NCBI GenBank assembly: GCA_947364365.1 | Contig: CANASP010000001.1 | Coordinates: 124,001-188,000 of the forward strand | DNA length: 64,000 bases | Source of the DNA: an uncultured Alistipes sp. | GTDB taxonomy: Bacteria; Bacteroidota; Bacteroidia; Bacteroidales; Rikenellaceae | Direction of reading: 5' to 3' | Shown: positions 47,639-56,923 of the stretch, piece after piece | How positions within the stretch are numbered: position 1 is the first letter of the stretch | How the letters are laid out: the number at the start of each line of letters is the position of its first letter | The notes under the pieces: generated by a model | Seen by the model: only the letters and a program-made list of their open reading frames with translations | The model's database searches: none | What the model was told of the DNA's origin: nothing | Made by a program: the position numbers and the translations under genes

Positions 47639-48160
47639 TTAATTGTTTTCTACGAAAAGGCGGCCTTCGTACTCGACCGTATAGAGGCCCACGCGCGGCA
47701 CGTCGCACGTGAAGCGCACCGAGCAGCGGACGCCCTCGATGCGGATGTCGACGTCGGTGAGGGCGTAGGCCTCCATCGGCTGCCAGCCGAGGTTCTTGAC
47801 CGAGAGTTCGGGGACGACGCGTCCGGCCGAGAAGGCGACGGTCTTGCCGGATCCGGTGTAGGCCAGGTGGGGCATGCGCATCTCCATAGCGGGCATGGCG
47901 GCCGAGAAACGGGTCTGGTGCATGTAGAGCATCATGGTCGCGAGGCCGGCTGTCTCGAAGCGGGCTTCGGTGTCGGTGAAGACGTTGCCGCGGCTGTCGG
48001 TGCTCGTCGCCGTGCCCAGGAAGTGCATGTTCGTTCCGGTGAGCTGGCCGTTTTCGATGCACTCGTTGGTCTCGGGGTAACGGATCGGATCCTCCTTGTC
48101 GTCGTTGCAGGCGGCAAGGGCACAGAGCGCCGCGAGGCAGAAGCAGAGTTTTTTCAGCAT
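47639..48160 (-). CDS. Small lipoprotein of unknown function next to a TonB receptor
   Basis: 173 residues. MLKKLCFCLAALCALAAC is a lipoprotein signal with cysteine 18 modified, followed by an acidic NDDKEDP stretch of the kind that sends Bacteroidetes lipoproteins to the surface. The rest looks like an all-beta domain, perhaps calycin-like. No family recognised. It starts 2 bp after the receptor stop, so it is probably its partner, binding or presenting the same ligand. Confidence 0.75.
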   Translation of the reverse strand: MLKKLCFCLAALCALAACNDDKEDPIRYPETNECIENGQLTGTNMHFLGTATSTDSRGNVFTDTEARFETAGLATMMLYMHQTRFSAAMPAMEMRMPHLAYTGSGKTVAFSAGRVVPELSVKNLGWQPMEAYALTDVDIRIEGVRCSVRFTCDVPRVGLYTVEYEGRLFVENN

Positions 48161-48162
48161 GG

Positions 48163-50523
48163 TCAATCTATTTTCAATGTTAGGGTGATTCCGAAGGTGC
48201 GCGGGCGGCCCCGCTGTACGAACTCGTTGCCGATCGACTTGAAGTAGAAGACATCGTAGGCGGCGCTCGCGAGGTTGCGGCTCCACAGGGCGATGCCGTA
48301 GCGCGGGTGCTCGACGGCCAGCGAGGCGTCGACGAGGGCGTAGAAGGGTTGCGAGCGGTCGTTGCGTTCGTTCCACCAGATGCGTCCCGCACCCCGCATG
48401 CCGGCGCGCAACACCACGTCGCCCAGCCAGGCGACGCCCGTGGGGAGGGTCCAGGCGGCTCCGGCCGAGAGGGTGTGTTGCGGCGCATAGGGGATCCGCT
48501 TGCCGCGGTAGCTCACGGCCACCGCCTCTCCTGCGGCATTCTCCTCGGTCGAGTCGTAGCGGCGGAAACGGGCGTCGGTGAAGCCGTAGGCGACGCTGAA
48601 CTCCAGATGGCGGCGGGGCATGACGACGAGCGAGAGTTCGGCACCGCGCGAGCGCGTGCGGCCGGCGTTGGTCATCATGCGCCCGGTGGTCGCGCCGGGC
48701 GGGAAGACGGTGAGCTGCTGGTCGCGGCAGTCGATCCAGAAGAGGGCGAAGTCGCCCCGGACGATGCCGTCGGCGCAGGTGAAGTGGCCGCCCAGCTCGT
48801 AGTTCCAGCTGTACTCGGGGCGGTAGGACATCCGCTCGGGGGCGTCGTATTCGAGCCCCGAGAGCATCTGCCACTTGATCTTCTCCTGGAGAATGTCGGA
48901 GAACATCTGGGTGTTGAATCCGCCCGCCTTGTAGCCCTTCGAGACCGAAAGGTAGAGGTCGCGCGAGGCGTCGAAGCGGTAGGTGACGGCCGCCTTGGGC
49001 AGCAGCTCGGTGTAGGAGCGCTCGATCGAGCGCCGCTCGTCGATACGCACCCGTCCGTCGGCGGGCGCGCCGCCGTCGATGCTCACCGTGTAGTCGAGGT
49101 CGGCCCGGCTGCGGTAGCGCAGGCGCGTGTGTTCGTAGTCGACGCGCAGGGCGGCGGTGAACTCCCAGCGCCCCAGCGTGTAGTGCGACTCGTGGTAGAG
49201 CGCGGCGCCGGCCGAGGGGAGGCGGAAGTCGGAGTGGAGGGGCAGCTCGTCCGAAACCTTCCCGTAGCGGATGCCGGTCTCGGCCGACGAGGCGTTGGCG
49301 TTGTCGAAGATCAGGCGGTCGATGCCCGTGCGCTTGAAGTGGACCGGCGCCTCCATCGAGCCGTGGCGGTAGAAGCCGAAGGCGCCGACGAGCCAGCGGT
49401 AGGCCCCCTCGTCGCGCGAGCGAAAGACCACGTCCTGCGTCACGGCGTGGTCGCGCCGCGCCTGCCGCAGGGTGAAGTAGGAGAGGGGAGTGAAGTCCTG
49501 GTCGAGCGTCATCGCGTCGTCGGAGTACTGGTAGCTGGTGATCGACGCCACGGAGTAGCCTGCGGCGTCGTAGCGCACGGTCAGTCCGTCGCTCAACGTC
49601 GTGCGGCGGTAGCCCGAGGGATCGTTGTAGCGGATCTCGCCCGGGCGGAGAATCGTCTCGCCCTCCTCGGCGAGCGGTTCGCCGATGTAGGCATAGGGGT
49701 AGCCCCCCTGGTCGAGGGCCGAGAAGGCGAGGGTGTTGTCGAGGCGCAGGCCGCGGCCGTTGCGCCACTGCGTGCGCCAGCGGCCGCCGCCCAGCCGCTC
49801 GGCGTCGCACGTGCGGCCGGTGTGGAGGTTGCGGAAGAAGCCGTCCGAGCGGGTGTAGAACGCCGAGAAGGCCATGCCGAGCGCATCGGAGAGCGCCAGG
49901 GCGGTGGAGGCGCCGAAACGCCAGCTCCGGCCGCTGCCGTATTCGGCCCGGAACCGGGTGCCCGGGTCGGTGAGCGGCGAGCGGGTGTAGACGTTGATCT
50001 GACCGCCCATCGTGTTGCGGCCGTAGAGCGTCGACTGGGGGCCGCGCAGCACCTCGATGCGTTCGATATCGACGAGCTCCATGTCGTAGCAATCCTTGTT
50101 GAGCACCGGGACGTTGTCGACGTTGAGCCCCACGACCGGCTGGTCGATGCGGGCGCCCATGCCGCGGACGTAGATCGACGAGGTCATGCGCGAACCGTAG
50201 TCGGGGGCGTGGAAGTTGGGGATGCGCTGCGAGAGCTCCTTCACGGCGTCGATGCGGTCGCGTGCGAGGGTCAGCCCGCCTACGATCGTCGCCGCCACGG
50301 GCTGCGCGCGCAGGTCCATGCCCTGCTTGATGGCTGTCACCTGCACCCTGTCGACGCGGATCGCCGTGTCGGCGGGCTCGACGGTTCCGCGTGCGGCCTT
50401 TCCTTCTGCGGACCGTTCCGCCGGCGTCGCATGGAGTGCGGTCGCGGGGTGTCGTTCCCCGTTCGCGGCCGGGTGGGCGGCGAGGGGAAGCAGCAGGAGC
50501 GGGATGAGCAGACGACGGATCAC
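48163..50523 (-). CDS. TonB-dependent outer-membrane receptor
   Basis: 786 residues from the GTG at 50523 (VIRRLLIPLLLLPLAAHPA, a signal peptide). VDRVQVTAIKQGMDLRAQ is the plug opening; SSIYVRGMGARIDQPVVGL and RIEVLRGPQSTLYGRNTMGG are plug motifs. The remainder is a beta-barrel with aromatic-rich strands, ending in TFGITLTLKID. It lacks the N-terminal carboxypeptidase-like extension and SusC features, so it resembles receptors for siderophores, haem or cobalamin rather than glycans. A longer TTG start at 50547 would overlap the -7 box and is unlikely. No TonB or SusD is adjacent. Confidence 0.92.
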   Translation of the reverse strand: MIRRLLIPLLLLPLAAHPAANGERHPATALHATPAERSAEGKAARGTVEPADTAIRVDRVQVTAIKQGMDLRAQPVAATIVGGLTLARDRIDAVKELSQRIPNFHAPDYGSRMTSSIYVRGMGARIDQPVVGLNVDNVPVLNKDCYDMELVDIERIEVLRGPQSTLYGRNTMGGQINVYTRSPLTDPGTRFRAEYGSGRSWRFGASTALALSDALGMAFSAFYTRSDGFFRNLHTGRTCDAERLGGGRWRTQWRNGRGLRLDNTLAFSALDQGGYPYAYIGEPLAEEGETILRPGEIRYNDPSGYRRTTLSDGLTVRYDAAGYSVASITSYQYSDDAMTLDQDFTPLSYFTLRQARRDHAVTQDVVFRSRDEGAYRWLVGAFGFYRHGSMEAPVHFKRTGIDRLIFDNANASSAETGIRYGKVSDELPLHSDFRLPSAGAALYHESHYTLGRWEFTAALRVDYEHTRLRYRSRADLDYTVSIDGGAPADGRVRIDERRSIERSYTELLPKAAVTYRFDASRDLYLSVSKGYKAGGFNTQMFSDILQEKIKWQMLSGLEYDAPERMSYRPEYSWNYELGGHFTCADGIVRGDFALFWIDCRDQQLTVFPPGATTGRMMTNAGRTRSRGAELSLVVMPRRHLEFSVAYGFTDARFRRYDSTEENAAGEAVAVSYRGKRIPYAPQHTLSAGAAWTLPTGVAWLGDVVLRAGMRGAGRIWWNERNDRSQPFYALVDASLAVEHPRYGIALWSRNLASAAYDVFYFKSIGNEFVQRGRPRTFGITLTLKID

Positions 50524-50544
50524 GCGGTGGGTTTTATTCGACTG

Positions 50545-50576
50545 CAAAGTAACGGATTTATTTCCGATCGTGCAAT
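50545..50576 (-). promoter_or_regulatory. Promoter of the TonB receptor operon
   Basis: Minus strand ATTG (50576-50573), a 20-bp spacer, then TTACTTTG (50552-50545). Each box has one deviation from the TTTG / TAnnTTTG consensus. Transcription would start close to 50540, which supports GTG 50523 as the receptor start. Confidence 0.55.
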
Positions 50577-50616
50577 CCTTATTTATGAGGAGGGCCCTGC
50601 CTGTCGTGCGGCGCCG

Positions 50617-51195
50617 TCAGAGCAGCTCGTCGTCGAGGCAGCCCGCACGCAGGGCGTGGAGCACCAGCTCGGCCGTGGAGCCGGCGCGGGTCTTTTCCAT
50701 GATGTTGCGGCGGTGGGTGATGACCGTCGTCAGTCCGATGCCGAGCCGCTCGGCGATCTGCTTGTTGGTGCATCCGCGGGCGATCCAGGTGAGCACCTCC
50801 GTCTCGCGGTCGGTGAGCGCCTCGCGGCCGGCGGCGAGCGGTGCGGTGTGGTCGTGGTGCCCGCCGCGGTGCATGCGCAGGATGTCGTGGACGAGCCGCT
50901 CCTCGCCGGTGCGGATGTCGAGCGTGTGGAAGCCTGCGGCGGCGGGAGGGGGCGCGGAGCCGATCAGCAGGATGGTCCGCTGGCGGTGCGCACGGAAGAA
51001 ATCGGCGTGGGCGCCGAAGAGCGTGCCCGAGACGAAGAAGTGGAAGAAGCGCCCGGGATCGGCCCCCGCGAAGGCGTCGAAGTCGGCGAAGAGCTCGACC
51101 TCGGCCGCGGGGATGATCTTTTCGAGAACGGCGCGCAGCCCCAGGCCCGTGAGGACGTTGGACGAGAGTACGGCGATGGCGGGGCGGGGCTGCAT
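50617..51195 (-). CDS. LuxR/NarL-type regulator with receiver-like N-terminus
   Basis: 192 residues. The C-terminal LTDRETEVLTWIARGCTNKQ starts a LuxR-type helix-turn-helix (about 128-185). The N-terminal part begins like a receiver domain (AIAVLSSNVLTGLGLRAVLE) but I cannot find the conserved acidic pocket and phospho-acceptor aspartate. It probably senses something other than a histidine kinase signal, or works constitutively. It lies just upstream of the TonB receptor promoter, on the same strand, so the receptor operon is a likely target. It follows rlmH by 1 bp. Confidence 0.85.
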   Translation of the reverse strand: MQPRPAIAVLSSNVLTGLGLRAVLEKIIPAAEVELFADFDAFAGADPGRFFHFFVSGTLFGAHADFFRAHRQRTILLIGSAPPPAAAGFHTLDIRTGEERLVHDILRMHRGGHHDHTAPLAAGREALTDRETEVLTWIARGCTNKQIAERLGIGLTTVITHRRNIMEKTRAGSTAELVLHALRAGCLDDELL

Positions 51196-51196
51196 C

Positions 51197-51670
51197 CTAT
51201 TCGTGGTGGTAGGGTTCGTTGCGGAGGATGGTGAAGGCGCGGTAGATCTGCTCGGCGAAGATCGCCCGGACGATCTGGTGCGAGAAGGTCATGCGCGAGA
51301 GCGAGAGGCGGCCGTCGGCACGGGCGTAGACCGCTTCGGAGAAGCCGTAGGGACCGCCGATGACCAGCACGAGGCGGCGGATGCCGCTGTTCATCCGTTT
51401 CTGGAGCCAGAGGGCGAACTCCACCGAGCGCAACTCCTCGCCCCGCTCGTCGAGCAGGACGACGTGGTCGCCGTCGGTGAGCTGCCGCAGGATCGCTTCG
51501 CCTTCGAGCGTGCTCTGCTGGCGGGCCGAGAGGTTGCGCGTGTTGCGCACGTCGGGCAGCGTCGTGACAACGAAGCGGCAGTAGCGGTTGACCCGCCTGC
51601 CGTACATTTCGACCAGCGCGGCGACCTCCTTCGAGTCGGTCTTTCCGATGACGATGAGTTCGATGACCAT
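51197..51670 (-). CDS. rlmH: 23S rRNA pseudouridine-1915 N3-methyltransferase
   Basis: 157 residues, SPOUT methyltransferase. LVIGGPYGFSEAVYARAD is the trefoil-knot SAM-binding loop, and the C-terminal FAEQIYRAFTILRNEPYHHE is the strongly conserved RlmH ending. It lies 10 bp after the GH2-like gene. Confidence 0.97.
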   Translation of the reverse strand: MVIELIVIGKTDSKEVAALVEMYGRRVNRYCRFVVTTLPDVRNTRNLSARQQSTLEGEAILRQLTDGDHVVLLDERGEELRSVEFALWLQKRMNSGIRRLVLVIGGPYGFSEAVYARADGRLSLSRMTFSHQIVRAIFAEQIYRAFTILRNEPYHHE

Positions 51671-51680
51671 GCGGCGCCGT

Positions 51681-52997
51681 TTAGAGGTCGCTGTTCCACT
51701 CGCCGTCGGCGTCGACGTAGATCACCGGGCGGTGACGCTCGACCGACTTGAGCCATTCGTAGGCCTTGTACATGCAGTAGCCGTTGCCCGAGGGGGCGCC
51801 CAGCGCGTAGGCCGCCACGCACGTGAAGTTGCGCGAGCGGTAGTACATCGCCTTCACCCGTTCGAGGTATTCGTCGGCCAGCGCGGGGTCGTTGGAGGGG
51901 GTGCCGCCCACGCGGCGGTCGTCGCGGCGGTCGGGGGCCGCGATGGCGGCGCAGTCGACCACGTAGAGCCCCGTCTGGTCGCACAGCTCGTAGAACCACG
52001 CCGGCTGCGGGTAGTCGGGGCAGAGCGTGTTCTTACCCTGGGCCTTGAGCGCGCGGATCTCCGCGAGGGTCGTCTTGGGGTCGGCCGCGGCGTTGTAGCG
52101 CGCTTTGTTCAAGACGATCTCCTTGCCCAGGCGCATGAGGCGGCCGTCGGTCCACTCGGTGCGGCCGAAGCCGATGCGCAGCGGCATATACTCCTTGTAG
52201 GTGCCCTGGCGGCGCGTGAAGAGCATCACGCGGTAGAGCGGCGGGTTCTTCGCCCCGCCGGCCTCCCATTTGTTGTCGAAGGTGTGGTAGATATAGGGCG
52301 AGAAGCGCACCGTGTCGGTCGAGCGGCCGGGGATCGTCACCTCCTTGATGTTGAACTCCAGCAGCTTGCCCTGGGGCGAGTAGATGTCGTAGCCCACCTC
52401 GATAGGCTCGTCGTAGTTGAATCCGTTCTGCGCGACGACGGCCAGCTTCAGCACGCCGAAATCGCGGCCCGCGGAGTCGGGAACCAGGGCGATCTCGAAG
52501 TCGCGGATCGAGCGCTTGTTCTGGTTGTAGAGGTAGCTGTTCTCGAATGCGGGGCGCCGGGCGATCTTCGGGTCGACGGCGGCCGTCGGCGAGGGGTGCA
52601 GGAGCAGCCGGAAGGTGTTGGTCCCCTGGCCGATGAAGTCCGAGAGGTCGAAGTCGGCGGGCGTGGCCGCGTCGGCCACCTCGGCCACCTCGCGGTCGTT
52701 GACCCAGAGCGAGTAGGCTGAGCCGACATTTTCCAGATGGAGGTAGGTCAGCCCGTCGGTCCAGGCGTAGGGGATCTCGATCTGCTGCCCGACGACGGTG
52801 GCCGCCTCGGTGGCGACGAGCGTCTCGGGCGAGAAGGCGATATGGGCGTCGACGCCCTCGCGCGTGCGGGCATCGGCCCGCTGGCGCGTATCGTAGGGGA
52901 CGATTTCGGTGCGGTGGATGCGGTGATTCCGCTGGGCTGCGGCCGGGAGCGCCACGACGGCGGCAAGGGCTGCGGCCAGGAGTATGCGTGTGATCAT
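51681..52997 (-). CDS. Truncated GH2-like protein, probably catalytically inactive
   Basis: 438 residues with a signal peptide (MITRILLAAALAAVVALPAAA). It has a GH2 jelly-roll sugar-binding domain (about 25-175, TYLHLENVGSAYSLWVND), an immunoglobulin-like domain (about 185-280), and the start of the TIM barrel (about 290-438). Where active GH2 enzymes have a Gly-Asn-Glu motif with the acid/base, this one reads ALGAPSGNG (about 398-406), so Asn-Glu is replaced by Ala-Pro. The protein ends at GEWNSDL, before the region of the nucleophile. Its frame is clean, so it looks like a maintained pseudoenzyme or carbohydrate-binding protein rather than a fresh pseudogene. Confidence 0.8.
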   Translation of the reverse strand: MITRILLAAALAAVVALPAAAQRNHRIHRTEIVPYDTRQRADARTREGVDAHIAFSPETLVATEAATVVGQQIEIPYAWTDGLTYLHLENVGSAYSLWVNDREVAEVADAATPADFDLSDFIGQGTNTFRLLLHPSPTAAVDPKIARRPAFENSYLYNQNKRSIRDFEIALVPDSAGRDFGVLKLAVVAQNGFNYDEPIEVGYDIYSPQGKLLEFNIKEVTIPGRSTDTVRFSPYIYHTFDNKWEAGGAKNPPLYRVMLFTRRQGTYKEYMPLRIGFGRTEWTDGRLMRLGKEIVLNKARYNAAADPKTTLAEIRALKAQGKNTLCPDYPQPAWFYELCDQTGLYVVDCAAIAAPDRRDDRRVGGTPSNDPALADEYLERVKAMYYRSRNFTCVAAYALGAPSGNGYCMYKAYEWLKSVERHRPVIYVDADGEWNSDL

Positions 52998-53019
52998 GAC
53001 GGTCTGATTGTGTGACGGA

Positions 53020-53051
53020 CAAAGGTACTTTTTATTTTGACAAATCGCAAA
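53020..53051 (-). promoter_or_regulatory. Promoter of the GH2-like / rlmH / LuxR operon
   Basis: Minus strand TTTG (53051-53048), a 20-bp spacer, and TACCTTTG (53027-53020), 22 bp before the start of the GH2-like gene. Its -33 box lies within the spacer of the divergent asnS promoter. Confidence 0.8.
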
Positions 53052-53066
53052 TATGTCCTACCTTTG
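53036..53066 (+). promoter_or_regulatory. Promoter of asnS
   Basis: TTTG at 53036-53039, a 19-bp spacer and TACCTTTG at 53059-53066, 31 bp before asnS. It physically overlaps the divergent promoter on the other strand. Confidence 0.8.
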
Positions 53067-53097
53067 TAAATTCGAAAAAACAGCTTAAACATATCAT

Positions 53098-54486
53098 ATG
53101 AAAACGCAGCGAATCGTAGAAATTCTCAAGTCGGGAGCCGTCGACTCCGACATCGTCGTCAAAGGTTGGGTGCGCACCAAGCGCGGCAACAAGAACGTGG
53201 CTTTCATCGCCCTCAATGACGGATCGTGCGTAGCTAACATACAGGTCGTCGTCGACCTTAAGAAGATTGCCGAGGAGCAGCTCAAGCCCATCACCACGGG
53301 TGCCTGCATCCGCGTCGATGGCCGCCTGGTCGCCTCGCCCGGCTCGGGCCAGGGCGTCGAGGTGCAGGCCGAGCGGATCGAGGTCTACGGTACGGCCGAT
53401 CCCGAGACCTACCCCCTGCAGAAGAAGGGCCACTCGCTGGAGTTCCTGCGCGAGATCGCCTACCTGCGTCCGCGAACCAATACGTTCGGTGCGGTCTACC
53501 GCATCCGCCATGCCATGGCCTATGCCATCCACGAGTTCTTCCACAAGAACGGCTTCTACTATTTCCACACGCCGATCATCACCGCTTCGGACTGCGAGGG
53601 CGCCGGCGCGATGTTCCAGGTGACGACGCTCGACGTGGCCAATCCGCCCCGCACCGAGGAGGGCGCGGTCGACTACGCGCAGGATTTCTTCGGCAAGCAG
53701 TGCAGCCTCACGGTCTCGGGCCAGCTCGAAGGCGAGCTGGGCGCGTTGTCGCTGGGCCGCATCTATACCTTCGGCCCCACGTTCCGCGCCGAGAACTCGA
53801 ACACGGTGCGCCATGCGTCGGAGTTCTGGATGATCGAGCCCGAGGCCGCCTTCTACGAGCTGGAGGACAACATGGAGCTGGCCGAGGCGTTCCTCAAGTA
53901 CCTGATCCAGTATGCGCTGGACAACTGCATGGAGGATCTCCAGTTCATGAACAAGATGTGGGATCCCGAGCTGCTGGACCGTCTGCGCTTCGTGGTGGCC
54001 AACGACTTCAAGCGGCTCGACTACACCGAGGGCATCGAGATTCTCCAGGCTTCGGGCCGCAAGTTCGAGTTCCCCTGCAACTGGGGCGACGACCTGCAGT
54101 CGGAGCACGAGCGCTACCTCGTGGAGGAGCACTTCAAGCGTCCGGTGATCCTGATCAACTATCCGAAGGCGATCAAGGCCTTCTACATGAAGCAGAACGA
54201 CGACGGCAAGACCGTGCGCGCCATGGACGTGCTCTTCCCCAAGATCGGCGAGATCATCGGCGGATCGGAGCGCGAGGCCGACTACGACAAGTTGTCCGCG
54301 CGCGTGAAGGAGCTGGGGATGAACGAGCGCGAGCTGTGGTGGTACCTCGACACGCGGCGCTGGGGTTCGGCGCCCCACTCGGGCTTCGGTCTGGGCTTCG
54401 ACCGCCTGCTGATGTTCGTCACCGGTCTGGGCAACATCCGCGACGTGCAGCCCTTCCCGCGCACGCCGCAGCATGCCGATTTCTGA
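53098..54486 (+). CDS. asnS: Asparaginyl-tRNA synthetase
   Basis: 462 residues, class IIb. The N-terminal OB-fold (about 15-110, [19 protein letters not shown]) binds the anticodon. [20 protein letters not shown] is motif 2, and [20 protein letters not shown] is motif 3 with the catalytic arginine. Length is normal. Its presence means Asn-tRNA can be charged directly. Confidence 0.97.
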   Translation: MKTQRIVEILKSGAVDSDIVVKGWVRTKRGNKNVAFIALNDGSCVANIQVVVDLKKIAEEQLKPITTGACIRVDGRLVASPGSGQGVEVQAERIEVYGTADPETYPLQKKGHSLEFLREIAYLRPRTNTFGAVYRIRHAMAYAIHEFFHKNGFYYFHTPIITASDCEGAGAMFQVTTLDVANPPRTEEGAVDYAQDFFGKQCSLTVSGQLEGELGALSLGRIYTFGPTFRAENSNTVRHASEFWMIEPEAAFYELEDNMELAEAFLKYLIQYALDNCMEDLQFMNKMWDPELLDRLRFVVANDFKRLDYTEGIEILQASGRKFEFPCNWGDDLQSEHERYLVEEHFKRPVILINYPKAIKAFYMKQNDDGKTVRAMDVLFPKIGEIIGGSEREADYDKLSARVKELGMNERELWWYLDTRRWGSAPHSGFGLGFDRLLMFVTGLGNIRDVQPFPRTPQHADF

Positions 54487-54566
54487 TCGACGATCCTGCA
54501 TCCGGGCGCGACGGACGATGCGGGAGAGCGTAAATATAGTCGATTCGGCCGCGGGCGAAAATGTAT

Positions 54567-54598
54567 ATTGCTTAGGCCGATAGTGTGTCGTATGTTTG
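54567..54598 (+). promoter_or_regulatory. Promoter of rpoN
   Basis: ATTG at 54567-54570 (one mismatch to TTTG), a 20-bp spacer, TATGTTTG at 54591-54598, and the rpoN ATG at 54623. Confidence 0.65.
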
Positions 54599-54622
54599 TG
54601 GCGACTTAAACACGATCGACCT

Positions 54623-56050
54623 ATGGCAATCAATCAGAGACAGGTACTTTCCCTGCAACAGAAACTCTCTCCGCAGCAGATCCAGATGATCAAGTTGCTG
54701 GAGCTTCCGACCGTGCAGCTCGAACAGCGGATCAAGCAGGAGATCGAAGAGAACATCGTGCTCGAAGAGGAGGAGCGCGATACCGACTCCGAGACCGAAG
54801 AGGCACCCCGTCAGATCTCGATCGACGAATACCTGCGCGAGGACGACACCCCTTCGTACAAGAGCCGGATCAACAACTTCTCGAAGGACGACAAGCCGCG
54901 GCAGGCGGTGCTGGTGGGCGGACGCTCGTTGCAGGAGTACCTCGTGGAACAACTCGGATACCGTCACCTGACGGATCGAGAGATGCGGCTGGCGGTATAC
55001 CTGGTGGGCAGCATCGATTCCGACGGCTATCTGCGCCGCGACCTGGAGTCGGTGGCCGACGACATCGCCTTCACCGTGGGCCTGGAGACCACGCCCGAGG
55101 AGCTGGAAGGGCTGCTGGGGGTGATCCACCAGCTGGAACCCGTGGGCGTGGGTGCCCGCGACCTGCGCGAATGCCTGCTCCTGCAGCTGGGCGAGTGGAG
55201 CGCGTCGAGCCGTCCGCGGCGACTGGCCCGCAGGATCCTCACCGACTACTTCGACGAGTTCGCCAAGAAACATTTCGAGAAGCTGCTCGTGCGTCTGCAG
55301 ATCACCGAGGAGGAGTTCCGCGAGGCGATGGCCGAGATCCGCAAGCTCTCGCCCAAACCGGGCAACCTCTATACCGAGGGGGGATCGGAGGCGACGCCCT
55401 ACATCATCCCCGACTTCATCCTCGACTGCGAGGACGGCGTGTTCCGCCTCACGCTCAACGGCGGCAACGTCCCCGAGGTGAAGATCAGCCGCCGCTACCA
55501 GGAGATGCTGCGGGCGATGGTGACTCCCGACGGGCGGGTGCGCGAGAGCGACCGCGAGGCGGTGCAGTTCGTCAAGAGCAAGATCGACTCGGCCAAGTGG
55601 TTCATTTCGGCGATCCAGCAGCGGCACGACACGCTCATGCGGACGATGCAGACGATCCTGGACTACCAGCACGACTACTTCCTCGACGGCGACCGCTCGA
55701 AACTGCGGCCGATGATCCTCAAGGATATCGCCGAGCGCACGGGGCTGGATGTGTCGACCATCTCGCGCGTGGTCAACAGCAAGTACGTGCAGACGCAGTT
55801 CGGCATCGTCTTTCTCAAGTCGCTCTTCTCGGAGGCGATGCAGACCGAGAGCGGCGAGGAGGTGTCGAGCTACGAGATCAAGAACATCCTCCGCGAGTGC
55901 ATCGACGAGGAGGACAAGCGCCGGCCGCTGACCGACGAGACGCTCATGGACATACTCAACGCCAAGGGCTACCGCATCGCCCGGCGCACGGTGGCCAAAT
56001 ACCGCGAGATGCTGGGAATCCCCGTGGCGCGGCTCCGCAAGCAGATCTGA
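54623..56050 (+). CDS. rpoN: RNA polymerase sigma-54 factor
   Basis: 475 residues. Region I is the glutamine-rich VLSLQQKLSPQQIQMIKLLE that contacts activators. An acidic linker follows (about 50-100). The core-binding domain occupies about 100-290, and the C-terminal helix-turn-helix is followed by the RpoN box ARRTVAKYRE. It needs an AAA+ activator; none is nearby. ATG 54623 (MAINQRQVLSL) is preferred over an upstream start that would overlap the -7 box. Confidence 0.96.
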   Translation: MAINQRQVLSLQQKLSPQQIQMIKLLELPTVQLEQRIKQEIEENIVLEEEERDTDSETEEAPRQISIDEYLREDDTPSYKSRINNFSKDDKPRQAVLVGGRSLQEYLVEQLGYRHLTDREMRLAVYLVGSIDSDGYLRRDLESVADDIAFTVGLETTPEELEGLLGVIHQLEPVGVGARDLRECLLLQLGEWSASSRPRRLARRILTDYFDEFAKKHFEKLLVRLQITEEEFREAMAEIRKLSPKPGNLYTEGGSEATPYIIPDFILDCEDGVFRLTLNGGNVPEVKISRRYQEMLRAMVTPDGRVRESDREAVQFVKSKIDSAKWFISAIQQRHDTLMRTMQTILDYQHDYFLDGDRSKLRPMILKDIAERTGLDVSTISRVVNSKYVQTQFGIVFLKSLFSEAMQTESGEEVSSYEIKNILRECIDEEDKRRPLTDETLMDILNAKGYRIARRTVAKYREMLGIPVARLRKQI

Positions 56051-56071
56051 TGCGTCCGCCCGGCGGCGGGA

Positions 56072-56110
56072 GTGCGTTTGCCGGGTGCGTTTGCCGGGTG
56101 CGTTTGCAGG
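56072..56110 (+). repeat. 13-bp tandem repeat, three copies
   Basis: GTGCGTTTGCCGG at 56072-56084 and 56085-56097, then GTGCGTTTGCAGG at 56098-56110. It lies in the 244-bp GC-rich gap between rpoN and the PAP2-like gene. The rest of that gap holds small GC-rich palindromes and nothing coding that I trust. Confidence 0.85.
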
Positions 56111-56294
56111 TTTGCGCGGCGCGGCGGGGTGCGGCCGGATCGCCGGCCGAGAGGCTGCGAAGAGCCGACGTTGCCGGGCACGCACGGATGCCGGCACCCG
56201 GCCGGAAAACAGATGAAACGAAGGACCGAGGTCGGGGCGGATGCGCTCCGACCCGCTCCGTTGAAAGGCGGAGCCGGTCCGAAACCGAAAAAAG

Positions 56295-56903
56295 ATGAAA
56301 TACGCCAAATTAGCCAACGGAATTTCGTGGGCGCTGCACCCCTTCGTGCTGCCGCTCTACCTGCTCTGCGTGCTGCTCTTTTTCACGCCGTTCGCCTACT
56401 ATCCGACCGACGTGAAGTGCTACGTCGCGTGGGTGGTGATTCTCTATGCGATGATCATCCCCGTGCTGGCGCTGGGCGTGCTGCGGTCGCTGGGGCGGAT
56501 CTCCTCCTATCGGATCGACGACCGACGCGAGCGGCTGTTGCCGCTGGCGATCGGCACGGTGTGCTTCCTGCTCTGCGCCGTGACGCTGGCCAAGCTCCCC
56601 TCGGCGGTCTTCCTGCGCAAGTTCATGGTGGCTGCGGGGTGCTGCGAGGCGATGTGTCTCGCCGTGTCGTACTACTGGAAGATCAGCCTGCATCTGACGG
56701 CGATGGGGGCGGCCGTGGCGCTGCTCACGGTGATGAACTTCATCGGCGTGGGGCATATGATCGTGCCGCTGGCCGTGGCGGTGCTCTGCACGGGGGCGTT
56801 GGCTTCGGCGCGGCTCTACCTGGGATGCCACGACGGCGTGCAGATCCTCGCGGGCTTCGCCGGCGGGTTCGTCGTGGCGACGCTCGCCGTGCTGTTTCTC
56901 TGA
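56295..56903 (+). CDS. PAP2-like membrane protein
   Basis: 202 residues with six hydrophobic segments. SYYWKISLHLTAMG resembles the second phosphatase motif (serine and histidine), and SARLYLGCHDGVQILAG resembles the third, though with His-Asp instead of the usual His-x-x-x-Asp arrangement. The first motif (KxxxxxxRP) is poorly conserved. It may be a lipid phosphatase or a degenerate relative. It is 20 bp upstream of the sugar-isomerase-like gene, so likely co-transcribed. Confidence 0.7.
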   Translation: MKYAKLANGISWALHPFVLPLYLLCVLLFFTPFAYYPTDVKCYVAWVVILYAMIIPVLALGVLRSLGRISSYRIDDRRERLLPLAIGTVCFLLCAVTLAKLPSAVFLRKFMVAAGCCEAMCLAVSYYWKISLHLTAMGAAVALLTVMNFIGVGHMIVPLAVAVLCTGALASARLYLGCHDGVQILAGFAGGFVVATLAVLFL

Positions 56904-56923
56904 AACGAACCAACCGTTTTTTT

